Assembly: GCF_027922005.1 (NCBI RefSeq)
Contig: NZ_BSEV01000001.1
Coordinates: 397,638-461,637, forward strand
Length of the DNA: 64,000 nucleotides
DNA from: Streptosporangium carneum
GTDB taxonomy: Bacteria; Actinomycetota; Actinomycetes; Streptosporangiales; Streptosporangiaceae
Direction of reading: 5' to 3'
The notes beneath the pieces are model-generated. The model made no database searches, had not been told where the DNA came from, and was given only the letters and a program-made list of their open reading frames with translations. A program made the position numbers and the translations under genes. Positions 40,840-50,511 of the stretch are shown one piece after another; the first letter of the stretch is position 1; every line of letters begins with the position of its first letter.

Positions 40840-43449
40840 CTAGTTCGAGGGGCTCTCTCCCTGCTCGCCGCCGAGGCCGCCGAGGCCGCCGAAGTCTCCG
40901 AGGCCGCTGGAAGTCCCGGAACCGTCGACACCCCCCGAACCATCAGGAACCGCGAGACCGTCAGAAGTATCGGAACCGACGAAGCCGACGGAGTCAACGG
41001 GCTGCGACGGCAGGCCCGTCGCCACCAGACGGTCCTCGGGGACGATCCGGGGCGCCTGGGCCTCGTTCGCCTCTCTCCGGCCGGCCTCCGCGGCCTCGTC
41101 CGCCCTCCGATGCACGGTGAGACCGACCCGCATGTCCGGGACGACGCCCAGCGTCTCGTTCAGCCTCTGCCTGGCCCAGCCGAGCGCGGCGGTAGGGGTG
41201 AGGCCCTCGGGGGCGCGGTCGGCGGGTCGGTGGCTGAGCCACCGGTCGACCAGCTCCCCCAGCTCGCGCGGCAGGCCGGGAACGAGCCTGTCGACGCGCT
41301 CGGGCCGTACTCCCGCCTCCATCAGGCGGCGTGCCTGCAGGATGTCGCCGTTGGCGTCGGCGCCGACCTCGCGGCGCAGCGGCGGCATGCCGGTCAGCAG
41401 CCAGTAGGCCAGGGCGCCCACGCCGTACAGGTCGGACAGGCTGTTGGGGGTGGCGTCGCCGTCGCCCAGCTGCTCGGGGCTGGCGAACCACTTCGTCCCG
41501 CCGGGGAAGACGGTCGACACGCTCTGCCCGGCCTCGTGCAGCTGGGACATCCCCCAGTCGATGATCCTGACGTTGCTCGGGCCGTCGAGCACGATGTTCT
41601 GCGGCTTGATGTCCAGGTGGATGATGTTGCTCATGCCGGCCGCCTCGAGTCCGGCCAGCACCTGGTCGAGGACCCACAGGCTCCACTTCAGCGGCACGCC
41701 CGCGCCCAGCTGCCGCTGGACGTAGAGGTTGAGGCTGCCTGGCCGGTACAGCGGGGAGACGAGGTAGACGGCCTTGGACTTGCGGTCCTGGCCCGAGTCG
41801 ATGATCTCTCCGATGTGCGGGTTGCTCAGCCGCATGCCTCGCACCTCACGCAGGAAGGTGCGGAAGCGCTTGGGGTCGTTCTGGGCCTGGTGGAAGACCT
41901 TCGCCACGACGGTCCTGCCGGGGTTGGCCAGCTCGTAGGCCTTGTAGAGACCGGCCATGTCGCTCGAGTCGGCGTTCAGCGACTCGTACACGCACCACCT
42001 GTCGTTGAGCACCATGATCGGCGTGTGGTCGTGGCCGTCGGGGACGGACGGCTGGTGGAACACCTGGTGGCCGGGGTCCGGCCGCCGGGGCGACCTGGGC
42101 CCGTGGTCGGCTCCCACGTTCCCGTCCGACCAGAGCGGGGCCGTGGGGGTCGAGAGGTTCACCGGGGAACGGAAGGACGGCGGGTTCTGCTTCTGGACGC
42201 GCAGCCACTCCTTGATCGTCACCTTGACCAGCTCGTGCTGGGCCTCCAGCCAGGCATGCTTGCGCGCGTGTTCGTAGGCGATCGCCTGCAGCGTCACCTC
42301 GCCGTCTCCCCGGTGGCGGACGATCTTGCCGTTCAGCAGGACCATCTCCCTGTCGATCTGCTCCAGCTGGTCACTCCGTACCCGCTGGTCGTGCACGGTG
42401 TGCTTGAGCGTGGCCTTGAGCAGCACCGGCGCGAGGTCGACGCCGAGCAGGAGCAGGGTCAGCAGGATCCGCCAGACCAGGACCTCGCCGTTCTTCGCGG
42501 TGATCTCCAGGAAGGCCCGCTCCCGGTCCAGCAGGTCGTATCCGCCCTCCGTGAGGCCGGAGACCTCCTTGGCCTTCTTCCGTTGCTCGGCGCGGAGTGT
42601 GGAGATCTGCCTCTTGTTCTCCCCGCGGAGGGTCTCCAGGGCGTCCTGGGCCCTGGAGACCTTCTTCTCCAGGGTCTTCTGCCGTGCGAGCGCGGCCTTG
42701 TAGAGGTCGCCCGGTCCGGCGTCGTAGCCCTCGCACTTGCCGGTCAGCTGGCAGTTCGCCTCCTTCGTGGCCCTGTCGTAGGCCTTCTCCAGCTTGGTGA
42801 CCGCCTTCTGTCGCGTGTCGACCGCCGCCTGCAGTTCCTTGATCTTGCGCTCGTACGGCACCGCCACCTGCTTGTCCCGCAGGTCGGCCGCCGCGGCCTT
42901 GTCGAGCGCGAGCTGCTCGCCGATCCTGAAGGAGAAGATCTGCAGGAGCAGCACCTCGGAGATGAGCAGGGACGCGATGACGGCGATGCCCACGCGGACC
43001 CACGTCGCCGCCGACCTGGTCCGCGCGGTCTTCACCAGAGCGGGCGTGGGGTGGTCCGCCGGGGCCGGAGGCGCGGAGCCCGGCTTCTGGTGGGGGATCT
43101 CCTGCAGCGGGCTGACGTGGCTCACGATGGAGCGGTCGATCATCAGCACGAACGCGGCGAAGAACAGGCCGACGGGCAGCATGGTCACGACGGGCAGGGA
43201 CAGGCCCATCGCGGCGACCGACGCGGCGCTGTAGACCGCCATCCCCGCGGTGAGCAGCATGAGGGCGCCGAGGGTGACGAACCGGTGCCGCTCGTGCGTG
43301 CCGCCGATCAGCCGGGGAACTCCTCCGGTGACGAAGATGAGAAAGTCTCCGAAGCGGCGGAACACCGAGCGCCGGGGGCTGCCGCCTCCGCCGTGGTCCG
43401 GAGTCGTGTCCACGTGCGTGGACCCGTTGGGGAACAAACCGTTGATCAA
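40840..43449 (-). CDS. DUF4407 membrane / coiled-coil domain fused to a Ser/Thr protein kinase
   Basis: The protein has 869 residues. The N-terminal half is a DUF4407-like module: two helices at about 58-105, a third at about 150-173, a long coiled coil from about 180 to 315, and a fourth helix at about 325-350. After a linker the kinase domain starts near residue 480: VVAKVFHQ (catalytic Lys), YLVSPLYRPGSLNLYV, HLDIKPQNIVLDG (catalytic loop with Asp; HLD replaces HRD), IIDWGMSQL (DWG replaces DFG), KWFASPEQLGDGDATPNSLSDLYGVGALAYWLLTG. It should phosphorylate Ser/Thr in the cytoplasm and sense through the coiled-coil membrane region. The adjacent PP2C gene is likely its counterpart. Confidence 0.88.
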   Translation of the reverse strand: MINGLFPNGSTHVDTTPDHGGGGSPRRSVFRRFGDFLIFVTGGVPRLIGGTHERHRFVTLGALMLLTAGMAVYSAASVAAMGLSLPVVTMLPVGLFFAAFVLMIDRSIVSHVSPLQEIPHQKPGSAPPAPADHPTPALVKTARTRSAATWVRVGIAVIASLLISEVLLLQIFSFRIGEQLALDKAAAADLRDKQVAVPYERKIKELQAAVDTRQKAVTKLEKAYDRATKEANCQLTGKCEGYDAGPGDLYKAALARQKTLEKKVSRAQDALETLRGENKRQISTLRAEQRKKAKEVSGLTEGGYDLLDRERAFLEITAKNGEVLVWRILLTLLLLGVDLAPVLLKATLKHTVHDQRVRSDQLEQIDREMVLLNGKIVRHRGDGEVTLQAIAYEHARKHAWLEAQHELVKVTIKEWLRVQKQNPPSFRSPVNLSTPTAPLWSDGNVGADHGPRSPRRPDPGHQVFHQPSVPDGHDHTPIMVLNDRWCVYESLNADSSDMAGLYKAYELANPGRTVVAKVFHQAQNDPKRFRTFLREVRGMRLSNPHIGEIIDSGQDRKSKAVYLVSPLYRPGSLNLYVQRQLGAGVPLKWSLWVLDQVLAGLEAAGMSNIIHLDIKPQNIVLDGPSNVRIIDWGMSQLHEAGQSVSTVFPGGTKWFASPEQLGDGDATPNSLSDLYGVGALAYWLLTGMPPLRREVGADANGDILQARRLMEAGVRPERVDRLVPGLPRELGELVDRWLSHRPADRAPEGLTPTAALGWARQRLNETLGVVPDMRVGLTVHRRADEAAEAGRREANEAQAPRIVPEDRLVATGLPSQPVDSVGFVGSDTSDGLAVPDGSGGVDGSGTSSGLGDFGGLGGLGGEQGESPSN

Positions 43450-43604
43450 TTCAATCCCGTCCTCGCTTGGGCACGGGGTGAGCCGTGCTGAGCGGACTCG
43501 AACGGGGCGGGAACGCCTCGCCTTCGGGATCAGAGTCGGGTCGCGGGGCCGCGCGTAAGAAGAGGGGAGTTTCCACAGGCCCGTGATCCGGGAGAGCGCG
43601 GACC

Positions 43605-44519
43605 TTAGGTGTTTTTCCCCACACCGGGGTGAACGCGCTGGTCAGGCTCGACGAGCCCGCGCAGGCGCGTCTCCCAGAGCACCTCCGGGCTGCGGTGTCT
43701 CCTCATGTAGTAGAGGGCGAGCAGCAGGCGCTCGTGGGCGCTCGCGTGGGTCACGCCCGAGACCTCCTTCAGGCCGTTGTCGATGTGGTGCGCCACGGTT
43801 CTGACGCTGATGCCGAACTCGGCGGCGATGTCCTTGACGCGGTGCCCGTCGGCCAGCCGGCTGAGGACGTCCAGGTGCCGTTTCGTCGGCGATCCCACGA
43901 ACCTCGGCTCCCTGATCGGCGCCATCGGGACGATGTGCAGCGGTCCCAGCTCCTCCGGGTCGGCCGAACGGCACGCCGCGACGATGCCGTCCCGCTCGGC
44001 GAGGAACCCGTCGGGGGTGAGCCGCGCGCGTTCGACGGCCAGGGAGAGGCGTGTGCCGTACGAGATCTCCCTGAGCAGGCCGAGCTGTGTCGCGGTGAGT
44101 TCGAACACGCCCCGGGTCGCGGCGTCCAGCAGGGCCGACGCCAGTTGCGGGGACAGGTGGACCTCCCGGCGCGAGGCGTGGAGCAGGGCCTCCTCGATGC
44201 TGGACGGGTGGACTTTTCCGCGGGGCAGCACGCTCCACACGCCCAGGAGGAAGGCCGCCGTCCGGAATCGCCAGTCCTCCCGGTCGGTCCACACCACCGT
44301 CGGCTGCCGCCCCACGACCTGGAGGGCGCTCTCCCGCGAGCCGTCGACCTCCAGGTCGAGCAGACACACCTCCGCGCTCACCTCGGAGGCGACCAGGGCC
44401 TGGGCGTCGGGCACGGACACGACGACGTCGAAGCGGCCGTTCAGGTTCAGCGCGGTGACGATCCCCTCTCGGGTGGCCGGGTGCGACTCGACGACGGCGA
44501 CACGTATGGGCACGCTCAC
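43605..44519 (-). CDS. LuxR/NarL-type response regulator
   Basis: The protein has 304 residues from a GTG at 44519, overlapping the kinase stop by 4 bases. The receiver domain (residues about 5-120) keeps EVCLLDLEVDG with the phospho-acceptor Asp but has an unusual start (VVESHPATREG) and lacks a clear Lys-Pro switch. The C-terminal LuxR HTH reads SPTKRHLDVLSRLADGHRVKDIAAEFGISVRTVAHHIDNGLKEVSG. A middle segment of about 100 residues is not found in short NarL types. It is co-transcribed with the sensor at 44516-45751. Confidence 0.88.
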   Translation of the reverse strand: MSVPIRVAVVESHPATREGIVTALNLNGRFDVVVSVPDAQALVASEVSAEVCLLDLEVDGSRESALQVVGRQPTVVWTDREDWRFRTAAFLLGVWSVLPRGKVHPSSIEEALLHASRREVHLSPQLASALLDAATRGVFELTATQLGLLREISYGTRLSLAVERARLTPDGFLAERDGIVAACRSADPEELGPLHIVPMAPIREPRFVGSPTKRHLDVLSRLADGHRVKDIAAEFGISVRTVAHHIDNGLKEVSGVTHASAHERLLLALYYMRRHRSPEVLWETRLRGLVEPDQRVHPGVGKNT

Positions 44520-45751
44520 TTGCCTTCCTCCGCGGTGGTGCTGCCGGTGGGGAACTCGATGGTGACCCTGGTGTCCTCCTCGGGGCGCGATCTCCAGGTG
44601 AGCCGCCCGTCGAGGTCGCGCAGACGTCTTTCCAGGTGCGCGAGGGTGCGCAGGGCGGGTTTCTCGGGGAAGCCGCGGCCCTGGTCGGTGACCGAGACCC
44701 TGACCGTGCCCTCCTCGATGTCCGCCCTGACGTAGGCGTGGTCGATGCGGGCGTGCTCGGAGACGTTGGTGAGCACGGCGCGGAGCGCGTCGCCGAAGGC
44801 GTTCTGCACCGCCTCGGGGACCGTCTCCGAGTACTCCCTGAAGTCCTCGGAGATGACCGGCTCCACGATCAGCCTGCGATCGCGTATCTCGACGATCTCC
44901 CGGTGCAGGATGCGCAGCAGCGCGGCGCGGTCGCTCGGCCTTCCCGTGGCGAAGAAGGCCCGGAGCTGTCCGTAGTCGCTCACCAGCAGCTCACGTAGCT
45001 CCGCGAACTCCCCGGCGCGCGCGCAGTCGTGGCCGGTGACCTTGAGCAGGGTGTTGCCCCAGTGGTTGTAGAGCTCGTAGGCGAGCTGGAGGTAGGCGCG
45101 CTCCTCGGCGACGTGCCGGCTGAAGTCGGCCAGGTCGGCCGCGGTGCGCCGGAGGAAGGCGGCGCCTCGCTCGATCAGCACGGCGAGCACGAGGAAGCCC
45201 GTCACGGCGATGAGCGTCGGCGACTGGGTGAGCTCGCCCGGCCCGCCGCCGGCCACGACGGCCAGATAGGTCCCGGAGATCGCGACGGTTCCCACCCCCA
45301 GCAGCTTCGGGTCGCGCGACAGTGCCGCGCCGCTGATCTGGTCGGTGGTCCAGAAGACCAGCGGAGCCAGGGCCTCGGGGCGGTGAGCCGGGGGCGCGCC
45401 CCAGCTCGCGAGCAGGAGCATGACCACGCCGGTGCCGAGTTCGACGGAGGCGGTGAGGGTCCCGCCGTACCGCCTGCCACGGAGGATCCGCAGGAACAGC
45501 CAGGAGGTCTCGGCCGCCGCCACCACGAGGATCGCGATCCCCGCCCCGGGTCTCAGGCGGTTGATCATGTCGGGCGCGGTTCCGGCCATCTGGAAGATGT
45601 GGAGCAGACGGTAGAGCAGGAAGATCCTGGCGAGCTGCCACTCCATCCGTTCCCGGGCGAAGCGGTACTTCTCGGTGCGGTAGTACCCCGTCAGGTCCGC
45701 CCGCGGCTTCCGGCCGCGCCACGGCCCCTGGAAGATCGCACCGAATCCCAT
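44516..45751 (-). CDS. Atypical membrane sensor histidine kinase
   Basis: The protein has 411 residues; the ATG at 45751 follows AGGAGG by 7 bases. About six membrane helices span residues about 45-210. The cytoplasmic part has a coiled segment with a His in ELYNHWGNTLLKVTGHDCAR where NarL-type kinases have LHDxxxQ. The ATPase end shows ALRAVLTNVSEHARIDHAYV (N-box-like, Asn kept) and VTDQGRGFPEKP (G1), and closes FPTGSTT. The HisKA_3-like histidine region is therefore divergent, and the real phospho-acceptor is unsure. It pairs with the overlapping LuxR-type regulator. Confidence 0.82.
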   Translation of the reverse strand: MGFGAIFQGPWRGRKPRADLTGYYRTEKYRFARERMEWQLARIFLLYRLLHIFQMAGTAPDMINRLRPGAGIAILVVAAAETSWLFLRILRGRRYGGTLTASVELGTGVVMLLLASWGAPPAHRPEALAPLVFWTTDQISGAALSRDPKLLGVGTVAISGTYLAVVAGGGPGELTQSPTLIAVTGFLVLAVLIERGAAFLRRTAADLADFSRHVAEERAYLQLAYELYNHWGNTLLKVTGHDCARAGEFAELRELLVSDYGQLRAFFATGRPSDRAALLRILHREIVEIRDRRLIVEPVISEDFREYSETVPEAVQNAFGDALRAVLTNVSEHARIDHAYVRADIEEGTVRVSVTDQGRGFPEKPALRTLAHLERRLRDLDGRLTWRSRPEEDTRVTIEFPTGSTTAEEGK

Positions 45752-46620
45752 CCGGGTTCCTCCTCGTGATCGCTGTGTCGTACGGCGAGCCGCAGGGACG
45801 CGCGGGCACGGCGAGGAGTCGTCGCCGTGCCCGCCGCCGGGGCGGCGCTCCCGGACGTCCCGGGCGGCCCGGGCCCGGGGCGGCGGAGAGTCGTGGTTTC
45901 TGAAGACGCGTGCCCCTTGGACGTTCCAGGAGCGGTCACGGTTGCCGATTTAAGTGTGATAAGTAGGGACTCCAGATGTATTTATAGGCTGGTTTGGGAA
46001 AACCTCATAGAGGGTTCCCTGTCCTGGTGATATCAGAGGGAGGAGAGGGGGCTTATGCCCTTTTCCTGTTGCTCTGAGGTGCGATTTATTGGTAAGTCGT
46101 GGTTCTGCTTCCGTTGCCGGGGCGAGGAACTCGCTTCCCGGGCCGGGAAAGGCGCTTCACGTGGGGCGTCGCCGTACGGAGCGGGCGTCCGCGGTACGGT
46201 CCTCCCGGGCCGACAGGGCGGGAAGGAAACGGCGGGAGAAACACGGCGGGGGCTCCGGTGCTTTCCTGTTTCCCCGTCGGACTCCGGTTCCAGGGGCCGT
46301 CCGCCGCTTCCAGGAGTGACAGGGCCGTCCCGGCTTCCCGTTCGCGGATTTTCCGCCGTGCCCCAGAGGGCGGGGAGACGAGTGCGGACTGAGTCCGCAA
46401 TGCGATAAATGGCCGGATTATGGAGCGGATTCCCGCTTGGACTGAGGAAACGAGACGACGCGGGGCCGTCGCACCTCACCGGGTGCGGCGGCCCCGCGCC
46501 CGTCCGGCCGGCGTCCCGCTGACGGGCGCAAGCCGTGCCCGCGCGCTGATCGGAGCCTGGAGGGGACGCGCACCCCTTGTTCCCGGGCGGGGCGTCCCCC
46601 CCTGATGCGAGACTTCCCTT
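45752..46620. other. 869-base intergenic region with AT-rich promoter patch and hairpin
   Basis: Several open frames overlap here on both strands with no protein-like pattern, so I treat the stretch as non-coding. A gapped hairpin lies at 45996-46019 (GGGAA, CCTC / GAGG, TTCCC). The AT-rich part (45940-46040) is a likely promoter area for the divergent pair: kinase 45751 (-) and GAF kinase 46621 (+). Confidence 0.5.
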
Positions 46621-48429
46621 ATGGGAAGGATCGAGCCCGGTGGGCTGCTGCCGCACCTGCGGCTGGACGAGCTGTTGTCGGAGTTGCAGGTCCGTCTCGA
46701 GGCGGTGCTGGCCACCCGCGACCGGGTTCACGCCCTGCTGGACGCGGTCGTCTCGGTCGGCAGCGACCTGGACCTGGAGACGGTGCTGCGCCGGATCGTG
46801 GAGACCGCGACCACCCTGGTCGAGGCCACCTACGGCGCGATCGGCGCCATCGGCGAGCAGAACACGCTGGTGCAGTTCATCCCGGTCGGACTGACCGAGG
46901 AGGAGATCGCCCGCATCGAGCACTGGCCGCACGGCCTGGGGCTGCTCGGCCTGCTCATCAAGGATCCCCGGCCGCTGCGCCTGGCCCACATCTCCGACCA
47001 TCCCGAGTCCTACGGGTTCCCGCCCGGGCATCCGCCGATGGGGTCGTTCCTGGGAGTGCCGATCCGGGTCCGCGAGGAGATCTTCGGCAACCTCTACCTC
47101 ACCGAGAAACGCGGCGGCGGCGCTTTCGACGAGGAGGACGAGGCGATCGTCACCGCGCTGGCCACCGCCGCCGGCGTCGCGATCGAGAACGCCAGGCTGT
47201 ACGAGGAGACCCGCAGGCGGGAGATGTGGCTGCAGGCGTCCTCCGAGGTCACGACCAGCCTGCTGTCGGGGGTCGAGCCCCGGCGGGTGCTCACGCTGAT
47301 AGCGCGGCGGGCCCGGCAGATGGCCGGCGCCGACATCGTGACGGTGCTGCTGCCCGACGAGACCGGACGGGTCCTGCGAGCGATCATCACCGACGGGCCC
47401 GCCGCGGACACGCTCCCCGGCGACACGCCCGCGGGGCACGCGGACGACCGGGAGACCGGACAGCCGAAGGCGGGCGGCGAGCGGGCCGATGACCACGGGC
47501 GCGAGGGCGCGGAGGCCGGGGGCGAGGTCGCGGTCGACGACTCCCTGGCGGGCCGGGCGTTCGTCGGGGGCGAGCCGCTCATGGTGACCGACCCGGCCGA
47601 GGCCGGCGGTCCGCTCGCGATCGCCGGATACGCCTCGCTCGGCCCGGTCGCCGCGGTGCCCATCGGGGCGGCGGGAGCGGCTCGCGGGGTGCTGTCGCTG
47701 GGCAAGCGTTCGGGGCGCATCCCTTTCACCCAGGCCGAGCTGCGCACCCTGCACGCTTTCGCGGGGCAGGCCGCGATCGCCCTGGAGCTGGCCGAGAGCC
47801 GGATGGACGCCGAGCGGCTCGGCCTGCTGGAGGACCGCGACCGGATCGCCCGCGACCTGCACGACGTGGTGATCCAGCGGCTGTTCGCCGTGGCGATGAC
47901 GCTGATGAGCACGGTGCGGCTGGTGGAGCGGCCCGAGGCCTCCTCAAGGGTGCAGAACGCGATCGACGAGCTGGACGCCACCATCCGGCAGATCCGCTCG
48001 ACCATCTTCGCCCTGCAGACTCCCCATCGGGAGGGCCACGACGGAGAGGCGGGGCTGCGCGCGCGGATCGTGGGCCTGGTCGAGGGGGCTCGCGGCCACC
48101 TGGGGTTCATGCCGGGGCTGGAGATGCAGGGACAGCTGGACAACACCGTGCCGCCGGAGGTGGCCGAGCACCTGCTGGCCGTGCTGCGCGAGGCGCTGTC
48201 GAACGTCGTGCGCCACGCCAGGGCGTCGCGGGTCGACGTGCGCGCCGAGGTGAACGGCGACCGGCTCGTCCTGGTGGTGAGCGACAACGGGATCGGGCTG
48301 TCCGAGGAGGGCAGGCGCAGCGGGCTGCGCAATCTCGCCGAGCGCGCCGAACGGCTCGGCGGTTCCTTCGAGGTCGTCTCGCCGTCCCAGGGCGGCACCC
48401 GCCTGAGCTGGGGCGTGCCCCTCGACTGA
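46621..48429 (+). CDS. DevS/DosT-like GAF-GAF sensor histidine kinase (redox/hypoxia type)
   Basis: The protein has 602 residues. Two GAF domains: residues about 45-195 and about 225-395. The first includes GLLGLLIKDPRPLRLAHISDHPESYGFPPGHPPMGSFLGVPI and GNLYLTEKR, very close to the heme-binding GAF-A of mycobacterial DevS/DosT; the His of HPPM is the candidate heme ligand. A 60-residue Asp/Glu/Gly-rich insert breaks the second GAF. HisKA_3 motif DRDRIARDLHDVVIQRLFAVAM carries the phospho-His; the ATPase has LREALSNVVRHARAS and SDNGIGL. The likely signal is oxygen, NO or CO. No partner regulator is adjacent. The PPOX-fold gene that follows is typical of such regulons. Confidence 0.9.
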   Translation: MGRIEPGGLLPHLRLDELLSELQVRLEAVLATRDRVHALLDAVVSVGSDLDLETVLRRIVETATTLVEATYGAIGAIGEQNTLVQFIPVGLTEEEIARIEHWPHGLGLLGLLIKDPRPLRLAHISDHPESYGFPPGHPPMGSFLGVPIRVREEIFGNLYLTEKRGGGAFDEEDEAIVTALATAAGVAIENARLYEETRRREMWLQASSEVTTSLLSGVEPRRVLTLIARRARQMAGADIVTVLLPDETGRVLRAIITDGPAADTLPGDTPAGHADDRETGQPKAGGERADDHGREGAEAGGEVAVDDSLAGRAFVGGEPLMVTDPAEAGGPLAIAGYASLGPVAAVPIGAAGAARGVLSLGKRSGRIPFTQAELRTLHAFAGQAAIALELAESRMDAERLGLLEDRDRIARDLHDVVIQRLFAVAMTLMSTVRLVERPEASSRVQNAIDELDATIRQIRSTIFALQTPHREGHDGEAGLRARIVGLVEGARGHLGFMPGLEMQGQLDNTVPPEVAEHLLAVLREALSNVVRHARASRVDVRAEVNGDRLVLVVSDNGIGLSEEGRRSGLRNLAERAERLGGSFEVVSPSQGGTRLSWGVPLD

Positions 48430-48505
48430 GGTGGGAGACACCGGTTCCGCGCCGCGGGCGCCAGGCCTTTCGCCCACCGGGCTCTGATCGCCCAGGGGTG
48501 TCCGG

Positions 48506-48922
48506 TCAGTGCCGGATGCGGCGTCCGGAGAGCTGTTCGGCGCGCACCACGATGAAGTGGTTGCGGTCCCCGGGCGCCCAGGCCGTCAGCGGCAACCTGG
48601 ACAGCCTGGCGATCTCCGCGGGGTCGCACACGGCGCGCGCGCGGCCCACGGCGGTGACCGACCATCCGGTGCGCGTGTCCGGGTCGAAGTCGTCGACCTC
48701 GAAGGCGACCACGGTGTGCCGGGTCGCGGCGGCCAACTTCGATCCCACGCCGGTGCGGATGACGATGTCCTCACCGTTCTCGCCGTCCAGGCAGAAGGTG
48801 ACCGGCTGCACCGCGGGCAGAGCGCGGTCGGTGAAGACGATCCGCCCGATCGGGGTCGAGGACAGCAGATCGAGGCACTCCTGGCGGGAGAGCACGTCCA
48901 GCCCTGCCGAATCGACGTTCAT
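48506..48922 (-). CDS. PPOX-fold (pyridoxamine 5'-phosphate oxidase-like) flavin/F420 protein
   Basis: The protein has 138 residues from an ATG 8 bases after GGAAGG. It starts LSRQECLDLLSSTPIGRIVFTDRALPAVQPVTFCLD and continues VAFEVDDFDPDTRTGWSVTAVGRARAV, the split-barrel PPOX fold. Actinobacterial members of this size bind FMN or F420 and include dormancy-regulon proteins in mycobacteria. It converges on the DevS-like kinase gene, which supports a hypoxia or redox role. The substrate is unknown. Confidence 0.87.
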   Translation of the reverse strand: MNVDSAGLDVLSRQECLDLLSSTPIGRIVFTDRALPAVQPVTFCLDGENGEDIVIRTGVGSKLAAATRHTVVAFEVDDFDPDTRTGWSVTAVGRARAVCDPAEIARLSRLPLTAWAPGDRNHFIVVRAEQLSGRRIRH

Positions 48923-48974
48923 GTCGACAAGCCTTCCGTGACACGCGTGCCACGGAGCAGAGGCGAAGGTCCCC

Positions 48975-50117
48975 TCATCGGCGGCGATCGGCCTTCAGCG
49001 GTACGGCGGGCGACCGTGAGACGCGGCCGTGCCGGCGCACGTCGCGGAAGTCCACCGGCACGGCCTTCTCCTCGGCGCGCGGGGAGACCGCCTGCAACTG
49101 GTGGAAGACGTACAGGTTGAGCACCTGCTGCGCCTCCGGCCTCTCCGCGCGGACGTGCGCCCGTTGCCACAGGCGCTCCCACGCCCGCGCGTGCCGCCTC
49201 GTGAGCGCCTCGAAGGAGCCCGCGCGCACCACCGCCGACCTGGCCGCGGCCTCGCTCTCCGTGACGGCCCGGTCCTCGGAGGTGTACAGGGCCACGACCT
49301 TCTCCACGGCGACCTCGTCGCCCGCCCGGACCTCGACGGCCAGGTCCTCGCTCACCCAGCCCTCTTCGACGCCCCGCTCACATCCCCTGCCGCCGCCCTT
49401 CCCGGCGCTCTCCCCGGCTTCCTCTCCGGCGCCGGCACGGCGTCGTCCTCCGGCCAGCGTGGTGCGGGCGGCCAGCGCGATCTCCACACCCGAGGCGGCC
49501 GTGCGCGTCAGCAGCTCGATCACGCCGTGGGCCGCGTGCGCGCAGACGGGGACGAGGCGCGGGTCGGTCCGCTCCCGGTCGGCAGCGTCCCCCGGACCGG
49601 CGACGCGTCCGTCGAGCACCGACCGGACCTCGAGTGTGCCGTCCCAGTTCTCCGGGACGAACGTCGTGGCCAGGGCGGCCAGGTGCGGATCGTCCATCGA
49701 GACCAGGCGTCGCTGTTCGATCCGGGTGATCCGGCCGAGGGGGTCACTGATCCGCAGCAGCCGACTGAGCACCCCCCGGCGCATGTCGAGGGTGTGCCGG
49801 CAGTCCAGGATCTCCGCGCCGCCGGGGGCGAACCAGTCGCCGCCGTTCGCGCGGAAGGTCAGAGGCAGCCAGTTCGGCACGTTGAGGAGGTCCTCGCTCC
49901 CCGTCGATCGGTCGGCGGAACGGGAGGCGGGCAGGTCGTGACAGCCCGCGACGTAGGTGCCGGGAGAGTGCACACCGTCCGCGCGCGCCTCCGGCACCGC
50001 GCCCCGGGTGGCGAAGTAGCCGTTGCCGAGCGTCGTCAGTGTCTCTCTCAGTCCCTCGAGGGCGGGATCGAAACCGTCGTAGGTGAGGAGCCAGGGGTCC
50101 ACGTCTTCTCCCGTCAA
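48975..50117 (-). pseudogene. Truncated GH65 (trehalose/kojibiose/maltose phosphorylase-type) gene, N-terminal part only
   Basis: The frame codes 380 residues from a TTG at 50117. WLLTYDGFDPALEGLRETLTTLGNGYFATRGAVPEA, GTYVAGCHDLP, NVPNWLPLTFRANG and DPHLAALATTFVPENWDG are the N-terminal super-sandwich domain of GH65. RAWERLWQRAHVRAERPEAQQVLNLYVFHQLQAVSP is the linker to the catalytic barrel. The catalytic (alpha/alpha)6 domain with the GEAYRGHxFWDxE motif and the acid Glu is absent; the chain ends in a short unrelated tail. Normal members have about 750-800 residues. It cannot be a working phosphorylase, though it may still be translated. An Arg/Gly-rich low-complexity insert (at about residues 225-255) also looks unusual. 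Confidence 0.8.
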
Positions 50118-50511
50118 GTCGCGGTCGCGCCACCGCGCCAGGCCGGTCCGGCGGGACCGTCCGGCACCGGGCGGCGCGGTGGCGCGACTGTCCGCATTCC
50201 ACTACAGGAAGGCGTCGGGGACGAGGGTCGGAAGTCCCTGGCCGTCAGGTCTTTCGACCGCTGTGAAAGTGGACGACGAATGACATACCACTCTCTTTTG
50301 TTCAGAGTTAAATATGTCCGCTTTTTACCTATATGAGTTTTTTTGTCGGTTTCACGGGTAGGGGACAACCGATTCGGAAAGCAGACGCTTCCGACACGTT
50401 CAAAGCGGCAGACATCGGCTCTCAGCGGTGTCTTCCTCCTGCCCGGCGGCCCGTCAAGCCTCCTGGGCGTACGGAACTCACGATGAAGTGATCGTTTTAG
50501 GGGTGGCGATC
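50118..50511. other. Promoter region of the gas-vesicle operon (AT-rich)
   Basis: About 400 bases without a supported gene. The stretch 50275-50350 is AT-rich, including a run of seven T's (agtttttttgtcgg) that is rare in this genome. I find no confident hexamer pair. It likely holds the operon promoter and leader and separates the divergent GH65 remnant. Confidence 0.4.

Noticed and set aside
41110-43491. A 793-codon plus-strand frame opposite the DUF4407-kinase
   Set aside because: Antisense shadow; the kinase and coiled-coil motifs are on the minus strand.
46055-46408. Possible 117-codon gene between the two kinases
   Set aside because: Frames overlap on both strands with no codon-position bias, no ribosome binding site and no known domain.
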